Source of the DNA: Sphingomonas sp.
GTDB taxonomy: Bacteria; Pseudomonadota; Alphaproteobacteria; Sphingomonadales; Sphingomonadaceae
Assembly: GCF_019635455.1 (NCBI RefSeq)
Contig: NZ_JAHBZJ010000011.1
Location: 62,001-126,000 of the forward strand
Direction: 5' to 3'
Length of the DNA stretch: 64,000 nucleotides
The notes under the pieces were generated by a model. That model did not search any database. It saw only the letters and a list, made by a program, of their open reading frames with translations, and was not told the origin of the DNA. Position 1 is the first letter of the stretch. The number at the start of each line of letters is the position of its first letter. The position numbers and the translations under genes are program-made. Positions 56,916 through 64,000 of the stretch are shown piece by piece.

Positions 56916-57602
56916 ATGATTAAACAAATTCGGCAACGCTATCTCGATCTGCTCGGCTCGATCTATATCTATAACGAGCATCGCGGATATACGAGCATCG
57001 ACCGCGTGCTAGAGGCGGTTCGGCTTCGCGCGCCGGATGATGTCGCGCTGATCGCCGCGATCGAGAAGCATCGCGCGGACGAGCGCAAACATTATGTGAT
57101 GTTCAAACGATGGTTCGAACTGCGCGGGCAGATGCCGTTGCGCGTCGATCGCACCTGCGGCCATATCGACCGGTTCGTGGAGATCATGTTCCGTCGCACG
57201 ATCGACGATCTGGATACCGACGCGATCGTCGCCCGCGACGACCTGTTCGAGCGACTGTGCCGCGTCATCTCGCTGACCGAACAGCGCGGGTTCAAGCAGG
57301 TCGAGATCCTGCTGCGGCATCCGCTCGTGCGCCACGATCGGGCGCTGGTCCGCATCTTTGAAGTGATCCATCGCGACGAGCCGAGCCATTGGGCGCCCTA
57401 TGACGGCTGGTTGAAGGCGCATGGCAAGCGTGATCCGCGCTGGTGGGAGCGCGCGATCGACACCTTCATCCATTCCGAGCTGCTGTTCCTGAAGCTGCCG
57501 ATCCTGTTCCTCAACCCCTGGTTGCGCCGTCGTGGCGACTGGGCGGACGCGGGGGAGGGCGCCGGGGCCAACGGATCGCCGCAGCAGCCGCTGCCGGCCT
57601 GA
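56916..57602 (+). CDS. Ferritin-like di-iron protein, unknown function
   Basis: The 228-residue protein is helical, with two ExxH motifs (Glu56-His59, ERKH; Glu155-His158, EPSH) and two further Glu (Glu21 in YNEHRG and Glu122 in LTEQRG) at matching spacing. This is the two-fold symmetric pattern of a ferritin-like di-iron four-helix bundle. A C-terminal helix follows near residues 185-205 (FIHSELLFLKLPILFLNPWL). Family members can be oxygenases or desaturases; the reaction here is unknown. It starts 30 bases after the cytochrome c gene. Confidence 0.75.
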   Translation: MIKQIRQRYLDLLGSIYIYNEHRGYTSIDRVLEAVRLRAPDDVALIAAIEKHRADERKHYVMFKRWFELRGQMPLRVDRTCGHIDRFVEIMFRRTIDDLDTDAIVARDDLFERLCRVISLTEQRGFKQVEILLRHPLVRHDRALVRIFEVIHRDEPSHWAPYDGWLKAHGKRDPRWWERAIDTFIHSELLFLKLPILFLNPWLRRRGDWADAGEGAGANGSPQQPLPA

Positions 57603-57620
57603 AGCCCACGGCGCTGCGCG

Positions 57621-58604
57621 ATGCACGTTCTGCTGACAGGATCGTCCGGCTGGCTGGGACGGCATCTTGCGCCCATGTTGCGGGCGCGTGGCCATCTGGT
57701 CACCGGGCTGGACGTGGCGCCCGGCGCGGCGACCGATGTGATCGGCAGCGTGGCCGACCCGGTGCTGATCGATCGGCTGTTCACCGAACGGGGGATCGAA
57801 GCGGTGGTGCATGGCGGCGCGCTGCACAAGCCCGACATCGCCCGCTATTCCAACCAGGCCTTTGTCGATGTCAATGTCAGCGGTACGCTCAACCTGCTGG
57901 AGGCGGCGGCGCGGGCGGGGCATCGGCGCTTCGTCTTCACCTCGACCACCTCGCTGATGATCGGCCAGGCGATCCGCGACGAGCGGGGTGACGCCGCCGT
58001 GTGGCTGGACGAGGAATTCGGGCCGATCGCGCCGCGCAACATCTATGGCGCGACCAAACATGCCGCCGAACAGCTGTGCCGGCTGTTCCACGCCGACCAT
58101 CGGCTCGATTGCGTCGTCCTGCGCACCGGGCGCTTCTTTCCCGAGGAGGACGACACCCATCGCGATCCGCCCGGCGAAAATCTGAAGGCCAATGAGTTCC
58201 TCAACCGGCGGCTGACGGTCGAGGATGCGGCGCGGGCGCATGTCGCCGCGCTGGAATGGCCCGACACGCTGGGGTTTCGAACCTATATCGTCTCCGCGCC
58301 GACCCCGTTTCGCCGGGGTGACAGGGCCGAGCTGATGGGTGATGCGCGCGCGGTGATCGCCCGTCGGTTTCCCGACGCGGAGGCGCTGTATGCCCGGCGC
58401 GGCTGGAGGCTGCCTGCCCGGATCGGCCGCGTCTATGACAGTGGGCGGATCCAGCGCGAACTGAACTTCCGGTTCGACACCGGCTTTGCCGATATCCTGG
58501 CCGCGCTACGGGCGGACGCGCCGTTGCCGTTCGCGCACGACGCGCGCTACCTGTCTCCCCAGGAAGCGGTGCGTGTGCGCCGGGATGGCGCGCCGTCCGG
58601 GTGA
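57621..58604 (+). CDS. NAD(P)-dependent epimerase/dehydratase (extended SDR)
   Basis: The 327-residue protein has the Rossmann motif LLTGSSGWLGRHLAP near residue 5, and the catalytic Tyr-x-x-x-Lys in NIYGATKHAAEQLC near residue 142. It resembles sugar-nucleotide epimerases and related SDR enzymes; the substrate is not clear. It starts 18 bases after the ferritin-like gene and ends before the long inverted repeat. Confidence 0.9.
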   Translation: MHVLLTGSSGWLGRHLAPMLRARGHLVTGLDVAPGAATDVIGSVADPVLIDRLFTERGIEAVVHGGALHKPDIARYSNQAFVDVNVSGTLNLLEAAARAGHRRFVFTSTTSLMIGQAIRDERGDAAVWLDEEFGPIAPRNIYGATKHAAEQLCRLFHADHRLDCVVLRTGRFFPEEDDTHRDPPGENLKANEFLNRRLTVEDAARAHVAALEWPDTLGFRTYIVSAPTPFRRGDRAELMGDARAVIARRFPDAEALYARRGWRLPARIGRVYDSGRIQRELNFRFDTGFADILAALRADAPLPFAHDARYLSPQEAVRVRRDGAPSG

Positions 58605-58615
58605 ACCGGCGCGAT

Positions 58616-58656
58616 CGGCTTGTCGGCGCTAGCGAAGCTTTAGCGCCGACAAGCCG
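58616..58656. repeat. Perfect 16-bp inverted repeat between the epimerase gene and leuC
   Basis: Arms 58616-58631 and 58641-58656 are exact reverse complements of each other, with a 9-base loop (58632-58640). A T run is absent. It sits 12 bases after the epimerase stop and 45 bases before leuC, so it may end the upstream transcript, act as a leuC leader structure, or belong to a repeat family. Confidence 0.85.
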
Positions 58657-58701
58657 GCCGGCGTTTGCGTGGCGGCGCCGATCGGATATGGCGGGCGCGT
58701 C

Positions 58702-60138
58702 ATGGCCAGCAAACCGCTCACGCTCTACGAAAAGATCTGGGCCGCGCACGTCGTCGAACGGCGCCCGGACGGCACCTGCCTCATCTATATCGACCGGCAC
58801 CTCGTCCATGAGGTGACCAGTCCGCAGGCGTTCGAGGGGCTTCGCGCGAACGGACGCTCGGTGCGCCGGCCCGACCTGACGCTGGCGGTGCCGGACCACA
58901 ATCTGCCGACGACCGCGCGGATGGATGCCCAAGGCCGGCCGCTGCCGATCGCCGATGCACAGAGCGCGCAGCAGCTGGCGGCACTGGAACGCAATGTCGC
59001 GGAGTTCGGCATCGACTATTTCGGGGCGACCGCACCCGAACAGGGGATCGTCCATGTCGTAGGCCCGGAACAGGGGTTCACCCTGCCCGGCACCACCCTG
59101 GTCTGCGGGGACAGCCATACCTCCGCGCATGGCGCGCTCGGCGCGCTGGCCTTCGGGATCGGCACCAGCGAGGTCGAGCATGTGCTGGCGACCCAGACGC
59201 TGCTGCTCAGCCCGTCGAAGACGATGGAGGTGCGCGTCGATGGCACGCTGGGCCATGGCGTCAGCGCGAAGGACGTGGTGTTGGCGATCATCGGCCGGAT
59301 CGGCGCGGCGGGCGGCACCGGATATGTCATCGAATATACCGGCGACGTGATCCGCAACCTGTCGATCGAGGGGCGGCTGACGGTCAGCAACATGTCGATC
59401 GAGGGCGGTGCGCGCGCCGGACTGATCGCGCCTGACGAGGCGACCTATGCCTATCTGAAGGGCCGGCCGATGGCGCCTGCGGGTGAGGCGTGGGCGCAGG
59501 CCGTGGCGTGGTGGCGGACGCTGCCGACCGACCCGGGCGCGACGTACGATCGCGTCGTGACGCTGGAGGCGAGTGACATCGCCCCCTCGCTCACCTGGGG
59601 GACGAGCCCGGAGGATGTGGTGCCGATTACCGGCGTGGTTCCCGATCCGGAAAGCTTCGCGGATCCGGCCAAGCGCGAGGCGGCGCGCAAGTCGCTCGAC
59701 TATATGGGCCTGGCGCCCGGCACGCGCATGCAGGACATCGCGGTGGAGAATATCTTCATCGGCAGCTGTACCAACAGCCGGATCGAGGATCTGCGCGCCG
59801 CAGCGGCGGTAGTTAACGGGCGCAGGGTCGCCGATGGCGTGCGCCAGGCGCTGATCGTTCCCGGCTCCGGCCTGGTCAAGCGGCAGGCGGAGGCGGAGGG
59901 GCTGGACCGGATTTTCATCGATGCCGGGTTCGAATGGCGCGAGCCGGGCTGTTCGATGTGTCTCGCGATGAACCCGGACAAAGTGCCGGCGGGCCAACGC
60001 TGCGCTTCCACTTCGAACCGAAATTTCGTAGGAAGGCAGGGTCCGGGTGCGCGGACCCACCTTGTTTCGCCGGCGATGGCGGCAGCGGCGGCGGTGACGG
60101 GGCGCCTGACGGACGTGCGGGACCTGATGGGGGGATGA
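58702..60138 (+). CDS. leuC: 3-isopropylmalate dehydratase large subunit
   Basis: This 478-residue enzyme subunit, with LeuD, isomerises 2-isopropylmalate to 3-isopropylmalate in leucine synthesis. It has 4Fe-4S cysteines in [13 protein letters not shown] (near residue 355) and [13 protein letters not shown] (near residue 415). It starts [16 protein letters not shown]; the ATG at 58702 is the family-like start and lies just after the inverted repeat. leuD is about 1 kb downstream, after two intervening frames. Confidence 0.97.
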   Translation: MASKPLTLYEKIWAAHVVERRPDGTCLIYIDRHLVHEVTSPQAFEGLRANGRSVRRPDLTLAVPDHNLPTTARMDAQGRPLPIADAQSAQQLAALERNVAEFGIDYFGATAPEQGIVHVVGPEQGFTLPGTTLVCGDSHTSAHGALGALAFGIGTSEVEHVLATQTLLLSPSKTMEVRVDGTLGHGVSAKDVVLAIIGRIGAAGGTGYVIEYTGDVIRNLSIEGRLTVSNMSIEGGARAGLIAPDEATYAYLKGRPMAPAGEAWAQAVAWWRTLPTDPGATYDRVVTLEASDIAPSLTWGTSPEDVVPITGVVPDPESFADPAKREAARKSLDYMGLAPGTRMQDIAVENIFIGSCTNSRIEDLRAAAAVVNGRRVADGVRQALIVPGSGLVKRQAEAEGLDRIFIDAGFEWREPGCSMCLAMNPDKVPAGQRCASTSNRNFVGRQGPGARTHLVSPAMAAAAAVTGRLTDVRDLMGG

Positions 60139-60141
60139 TCG

Positions 60142-60273
60142 GTGAGACGCGTTTTGTGGATGTTGGTGGTCGGTACGCTGTTGAGCGGCGCGGCGGCGGT
60201 CTATGCGGCGGCGACCGCAGGGACGGCGGAAGCGGACGACCGGACGAGCGACACGGCGATCACGGAACATTGA
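60142..60273 (+). CDS. Small exported peptide, possible gene
   Basis: A GTG start at 60142, 3 bases after leuC and preceded by a GGGG-rich ribosome site, opens a 43-codon frame. The peptide has a basic start and one hydrophobic signal-like segment (VLWMLVVGTLLSGAAAVYA), then an acidic tail. It fits between leuC and the next gene without overlap. It could be a real short protein or chance; no homologue can be tested here. Confidence 0.4.
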   Translation: MRRVLWMLVVGTLLSGAAAVYAAATAGTAEADDRTSDTAITEH

Positions 60274-60329
60274 GGCCCGCCGCGCGCGCGACGCGCGGTG
60301 CCTTGATCGTTTCGAACCTTCGCCTGGCT

Positions 60330-61187
60330 GTGGCGCGCGTGGTTGGGCGCGCCGCAACGTGGCGCCGCCTGTCGATCGGCGCCACGGCGCTGTGTTTGAT
60401 GGGACAAGCCGCGCCCGTGCCTGAGGCGCCGGAGATGCGCCTGTGGCGGATCGATTGCGGCACGCTCGCCTTCTCCGACTTCGGCGCGTTCAGCGACACC
60501 CGTGATTATGACGGCCAACGCCGCACCCTGACCGACAGCTGTTACCTGATCCGGCATGGCGACGCCTATCTGTTATGGGACAGTGGACTGTCCGCCAGCC
60601 TGATCGGCGCGCCGCAGAGCGACGATGGCGAGACGATCAGCCTGGATCGGACGATCGAAGCTCAGCTGGCGCAGATCGGGGTCAAGCCGGCGCAGGTCGT
60701 CTATCTCGGCATCAGCCATTATCATGACGATCACACCGGCCAGGCCGCTGCATTTCCGGGCGCGACGCTGTTGATCGGAGCGCAGGAATGGCAGGCGATC
60801 AGGACCGTGCGCCCCGAATCGGAGCGGGAGCGCTTTCGACCGTGGATTTCGCGCGGCGGGAAGGTCGAGCCGGTGGCGCGCGATCGCGACGTGTTCGGCG
60901 ATGGCAGCGTGATGATATTGGCGATGCCGGGGCATACGCCGGGCCATCGCGCGTTGCTGGTGAAGCTGCCGAAAACGGGATATGTCCTGTTGTCGGGCGA
61001 CCAGTTTCACGTCCGCGAGAGCATGGCGATGGACCTCGTCCCGACGTTCAATTTCGATCGTGCCGACACGCTGGCGTCGAGTGACCGGTTCCGGCGGATC
61101 GCGAAGAAGCTGAACGCCCGGGTGGTGGTCCAGCATGATCCCCGCGACATCGCAAAGCTACCCCTGTTCCCGGAGAGTGCTCGCTGA
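60330..61187 (+). CDS. Metallo-beta-lactamase-fold hydrolase, N-acyl-homoserine-lactonase-like, probably exported
   Basis: The protein (about 285 residues) has a signal peptide-like start (basic, then [14 protein letters not shown]). The MBL fold follows with zinc motif SHYHDDH, then [14 protein letters not shown] and VVQHDP, in the order found in AiiA-type lactonases. I prefer the GTG at 60330; TTG at 60303 and GTG at 60339 are alternatives. It shares a TGATG overlap with leuD, so it is part of the leuCD operon. Lactonase activity is inferred. Confidence 0.8.
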   Translation: MARVVGRAATWRRLSIGATALCLMGQAAPVPEAPEMRLWRIDCGTLAFSDFGAFSDTRDYDGQRRTLTDSCYLIRHGDAYLLWDSGLSASLIGAPQSDDGETISLDRTIEAQLAQIGVKPAQVVYLGISHYHDDHTGQAAAFPGATLLIGAQEWQAIRTVRPESERERFRPWISRGGKVEPVARDRDVFGDGSVMILAMPGHTPGHRALLVKLPKTGYVLLSGDQFHVRESMAMDLVPTFNFDRADTLASSDRFRRIAKKLNARVVVQHDPRDIAKLPLFPESAR

Positions 61188-61816
61188 TGGAACCCGTATC
61201 GAAGGTCGAGGGAGGCGCCTATCCGTGGGGCGCCAAGAATATCGACACCGACATCATCATTCCCGCCCACTGGCTGAAGACGGTGAGCCGCGAGGGGCTG
61301 GGCCAGGGCGCGTTCGAGGCGGTGCGCCAGGATCCGGACAACCTGTTCGACGATCCCGCGCATGCCGGGTCGCCGATCCTGATCGCGGGCGAGAATTTCG
61401 GGTGCGGATCGAGCCGCGAACATGCGGCGTGGGCGCTGAAGGACATGGGCATCCGCGCGGTGATCGCGCCGAGCTATTCCGACATTTTTTCGGGCAATGC
61501 GTTCAAGAACGGGTTGGTCGCGGTCGTGCTGCCCCAGCCGGCGATCGATCGCCTGATCGAGGTGGCGAAGACCGATCCGGTGACGATCGACCTGGAAACG
61601 ATGACCGTCACCACGCCCTTTCAGGACCGGTTCGCGTTCGAGATGGACCCGTTCCGCCGCGAATGCCTGATGGAGGGGCTGGACGAAGTCGGCCTGACAC
61701 TGGCAAGGGATACCGCAATTTCGAAATATGAGTCGGAGGTTGCCGATGCGCGACCATGGCTCAAGAGGGAGAGAGCGGATGAAAGCCTTGCTGTCGCGGG
61801 AAATCGGCGGACCTGA
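61187..61816 (+). CDS. leuD: 3-isopropylmalate dehydratase small subunit
   Basis: The 209-residue protein is the swivel subunit of the LeuCD dehydratase, with [16 protein letters not shown] near residue 18 and [17 protein letters not shown] near residue 67. The family usually ends near ARPWL. Here a 17-residue extension runs into the next gene, overlapping it by 38 bases. The ATG overlaps the previous stop by one base. Confidence 0.95.
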   Translation: MEPVSKVEGGAYPWGAKNIDTDIIIPAHWLKTVSREGLGQGAFEAVRQDPDNLFDDPAHAGSPILIAGENFGCGSSREHAAWALKDMGIRAVIAPSYSDIFSGNAFKNGLVAVVLPQPAIDRLIEVAKTDPVTIDLETMTVTTPFQDRFAFEMDPFRRECLMEGLDEVGLTLARDTAISKYESEVADARPWLKRERADESLAVAGNRRT

Positions 61817-62780
61817 AACTCTAAAGATCGGTGAGCTTCCCGATCCCGTCGCGAAGCCGGGCGAGGTCGTGGTCGCGATCAAGGCATGCGCGATCAACTT
61901 TCCCGACGTCATCATCATCGAGGACAAATATCAGTTCAAGCCGCCGCGCCCCTTCGCGCCCGGCGGAGAGATCGCCGGCGTGGTCGAGGCGGTGGGGGAG
62001 GGCATCGACGACCTCAAGCCTGGCGACAGGGTGCTCGGATCGACCGGCTGGAACGGGCTCGCCGAAAAGGCTGCGGTTGAGCGCCGGCGGCTTTACCGCC
62101 TGCCCGAAGGCAAGAGCTTCGAACAGGGCGCGTCACTGTTGATGACCTATGGCACCAGCATCCACGCGCTACTCGACCGGGGGAAGCTGAAGGAAGGTGA
62201 GACGCTGCTGATCCTGGGAGCGGCGGGCGGCATCGGCCTGTCGGCGATCGAGCTGGGCAAGGCGTTCGGCGCGCGCGTCGTCGCGGCGGTGTCGAGCGAG
62301 GAAAAGGCGGCGGCGGCAAGGGCGGCGGGCGCGGATGCAACCGTCATCTATGGTCGCGCGCCGTTCGACAAGGACGCCTCTAAGGCGCTCGCCGAACAGT
62401 TCAAGGCGGCGGTCGGTCCGGACGGCGCGGACGTGATCTACGACCCTGTGGGCGGCGATTATTGCGAGCCTGCGCTGCGATCAATCGCATGGGAGGGACG
62501 CTATCTGGTCGTCGGATTCCCGGCGGGCATCCCGAAGCTGCCGCTCAACCTGACGCTGCTCAAAAGCTGCGATGTGTGCGGCGTATTCTGGGGCGCGTTC
62601 GCCGCGCGCGATCCAAAGGCGAACGCGGCCCATGTCGAACATCTGTTCCGCCTGTGGGATGCCGGGCGGATCAATCCGCACGTCAGCGAAACCTTTGCGT
62701 TCGAGGATGGGGGCAAGGCGATCGCGAAGCTGGCCAATCGCGGCGCGATCGGCAAGCTGGTGGTCAAGATCGCCGACTGA
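61779..62780 (+). CDS. NADPH:quinone oxidoreductase family protein (MDR, zinc-free)
   Basis: The 333-residue protein starts [22 protein letters not shown] and has the Rossmann segment [33 protein letters not shown] near residue 147, typical of quinone-oxidoreductase-type MDR proteins. It lacks the catalytic and structural zinc cysteines of alcohol dehydrogenases. The ATG at 61779 has a GGGAGAG ribosome site inside leuD. It probably belongs to the same transcript as leuCD. Confidence 0.9.
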   Translation: MKALLSREIGGPETLKIGELPDPVAKPGEVVVAIKACAINFPDVIIIEDKYQFKPPRPFAPGGEIAGVVEAVGEGIDDLKPGDRVLGSTGWNGLAEKAAVERRRLYRLPEGKSFEQGASLLMTYGTSIHALLDRGKLKEGETLLILGAAGGIGLSAIELGKAFGARVVAAVSSEEKAAAARAAGADATVIYGRAPFDKDASKALAEQFKAAVGPDGADVIYDPVGGDYCEPALRSIAWEGRYLVVGFPAGIPKLPLNLTLLKSCDVCGVFWGAFAARDPKANAAHVEHLFRLWDAGRINPHVSETFAFEDGGKAIAKLANRGAIGKLVVKIAD

Positions 62781-62852
62781 GGCGCCGACATCGGCGGCAT
62801 GCGCGGCGTGGGCGGCGGTGCGGGCGGCGGGGCGGTCGGCAGGGTCGCCGTG

Positions 62853-64000
62853 TCACCGCCTGCCGGTCGCCAGCCGCCAGTCGGCGGCGATCGCCTGGCG
62901 AAACAGCCCGGGATAGCGGCGCAGTTCCTCGGCCGCGCTGTTCGATTGGGCGCCGCGCTGTTGAACATAGCCGATCGCCCGGCGAAACAGCGTCCGCGCC
63001 CGCGCATCGTTGCCCGAACGCGCGGCAAAGCTGCCCCAGTTGCTGACGGCATAGATGGTGATCGGCGCCCGCGCGCCGAGCAGGCGTTCGATCGACGCGG
63101 TCGCGCTGGCAAAGGCGGCGTCGGCCTGCGCGGCACGTCCGCTTGCCTGATAGAGCATCGCCAGGTGCAGTCGCGCATTCGCCGCGAGCAGGCCGTCGCG
63201 TTCGAGCGCGTCGCCGCCCGCCACTGCGGCCAGCAACAGCGGCTCGGCCTGATCGGGCTTTTGCTCGTCGAGCCGCAGCGTCCCCAGTTTGAGCGCCGCG
63301 ACCACGGTGAGTTCGGACCGGTCGCCCAGGATATTGCGCGCGATCACATAGCCGTTTTCCAGAAACGCTCCGGCGAGATCGGGTCGCCCCTTGTCGAGCA
63401 GCGTTGATCCCAGGTCGATCGCGGTGGCGGCGGTGAGCGGGTGGGCGCCATAGCCCTGGGTCATCGCGACGACCGAAGCGACCTTGATTGCCAGCGCCTC
63501 GGCGATGCGATTCTGTGCCTCGATCGTATTGGCCAGATCGATCTGGGCCATCAGTGAGGGAAAGGCGGTCCGCCCGATCCCGTCCTCCAGGATGCGCACG
63601 ATCGCGCGCTCCGCAATTTCGGCAGCCGCCGGATCGCCGCGTTCGAGCGCGGCATCCGCCAGCCGCTTGCGCGCACTGGTCGATGCAGGGGCGTCGGCGC
63701 CGAACAACCGCAGGAGGATGCGATCGGATTCGGCGGCGGCGGCATCTGCGGCGGCGGCATCTCCGCGCGCGCGCTGGAGATCGGCGAAGGTGTCGAGCGC
63801 TTCGGCAAGGGTCGGTTCGGCCGCCGCGCCCAAGGTGCGCAGCAGCGCGATGCTGTTGCCGACCGCCTTGATCGCTTCGGCATGGTCGCCGGTCAGCATC
63901 GTGATGACGCCATAGCTGAAGGCGATCTGCGCGGTCTGTTCGGATCGCGCCATGCCGGCTGCCTGGGCCGCGTCCATCGCGGCATTGAGCGTATCGATCG
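62853..64000 (-). CDS. Helical-repeat (TPR-like) protein, 5-prime part outside the window
   Basis: The open frame continues to the right edge without a stop, so the true start is beyond base 64000; a Met codon at 63977 is internal. The visible 380 residues are Ala/Leu-rich repeated helix pairs of the TPR type (for example EAIKAVGNSIALLRTLGAAAEPTLAEALDTFADLQRARGD). No enzyme motif is seen. A kinase or other N-terminal domain upstream cannot be excluded. Confidence 0.75.
   Translation of the reverse strand, partial: IDTLNAAMDAAQAAGMARSEQTAQIAFSYGVITMLTGDHAEAIKAVGNSIALLRTLGAAAEPTLAEALDTFADLQRARGDAAAADAAAAESDRILLRLFGADAPASTSARKRLADAALERGDPAAAEIAERAIVRILEDGIGRTAFPSLMAQIDLANTIEAQNRIAEALAIKVASVVAMTQGYGAHPLTAATAIDLGSTLLDKGRPDLAGAFLENGYVIARNILGDRSELTVVAALKLGTLRLDEQKPDQAEPLLLAAVAGGDALERDGLLAANARLHLAMLYQASGRAAQADAAFASATASIERLLGARAPITIYAVSNWGSFAARSGNDARARTLFRRAIGYVQQRGAQSNSAAEELRRYPGLFRQAIAADWRLATGRR

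Overview
The window is about 64 kb of very GC-rich, tightly packed chromosomal DNA. It most likely comes from a sphingomonad alphaproteobacterium (Sphingomonas or a close relative). Pointers to this are an RcdA homologue (the CtrA-degradation adaptor seen in Alphaproteobacteria), a DksA with a single zinc-site cysteine, GGAAC-type general-stress (EcfG) promoters upstream of csbD and a YeaQ-type gene, a ThiS-ThiG fusion, a PEP-CTERM protein, and many 4-nt ATGA/GTGA gene overlaps. I see no tRNA, rRNA, CRISPR array, insertion sequence, integrase or prophage gene, so this looks like core chromosome.

Layout. 1-5.4 kb: the end of an unknown gene, korAB (2-oxoacid:ferredoxin oxidoreductase), a Gly/Pro-rich exported protein and a photolyase. 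5.4-9.3 kb: cyclopropane fatty acid synthase, a CHAP-domain exported protein, a VWA protein, a DUF1801 protein and a degenerate Hpt protein. 9.4-11.7 kb: a large membrane-anchored coiled-coil protein. 11.8-16.2 kb: guaA, an ArsC/Spx-like protein, a small XRE regulator with two paralogous membrane proteins and a palindromic operator, and panB. 16.3-20.2 kb: a YfgM-like protein, bamB, der and an intact Hpt protein. 20.3-24.3 kb: bfr and bfd behind a Fur-like box, then a DUF418/nitroreductase/DUF3052 operon and a small exported protein. 24.3-30.3 kb: purL, a TonB-like protein, a phospholipase D family protein, a PAS protein and arsC. 30.3-33.8 kb: aroQ-accB-accC and thiSG. 33.8-42.6 kb: a methyltransferase, csbD, a RodZ-like HTH protein, a ThDP enzyme, a GFA protein, an M17 aminopeptidase, rimO and a TPR protein. 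42.6-46.7 kb: serS-surE-nlpD-like-K+ channel. 46.8-48.7 kb: a host-attachment family protein and a 468-residue Ser/Gly repeat PEP-CTERM protein. 49.1-51.2 kb: a regulatory group (dksA, PilZ, two YdcH proteins, rcdA). 51.2-53.4 kb: nitronate monooxygenase, gamma-carbonic anhydrase, YeaQ-type protein. 53.6-56.0 kb: the CoA-transferase pair scoA/scoB with a HAD lipoprotein gene between them. 56.0-58.6 kb: a diheme cytochrome c, a di-iron ferritin-like protein and an epimerase. 58.6-62.8 kb: leuC and leuD separated by a metallo-lactonase-type gene, then a quinone oxidoreductase. A TPR gene runs off the right edge.

Most genes are housekeeping. The parts with least precedent are the repeat-rich PEP-CTERM protein, the XRE/two-membrane-protein cassette with its operator, the insertions inside scoAB and leuCD, the 16-bp perfect inverted repeat before leuC, and the coiled-coil membrane protein divergent from a phospho-acceptor-less Hpt domain. 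No computation or database search was run; family names come from motif recognition.
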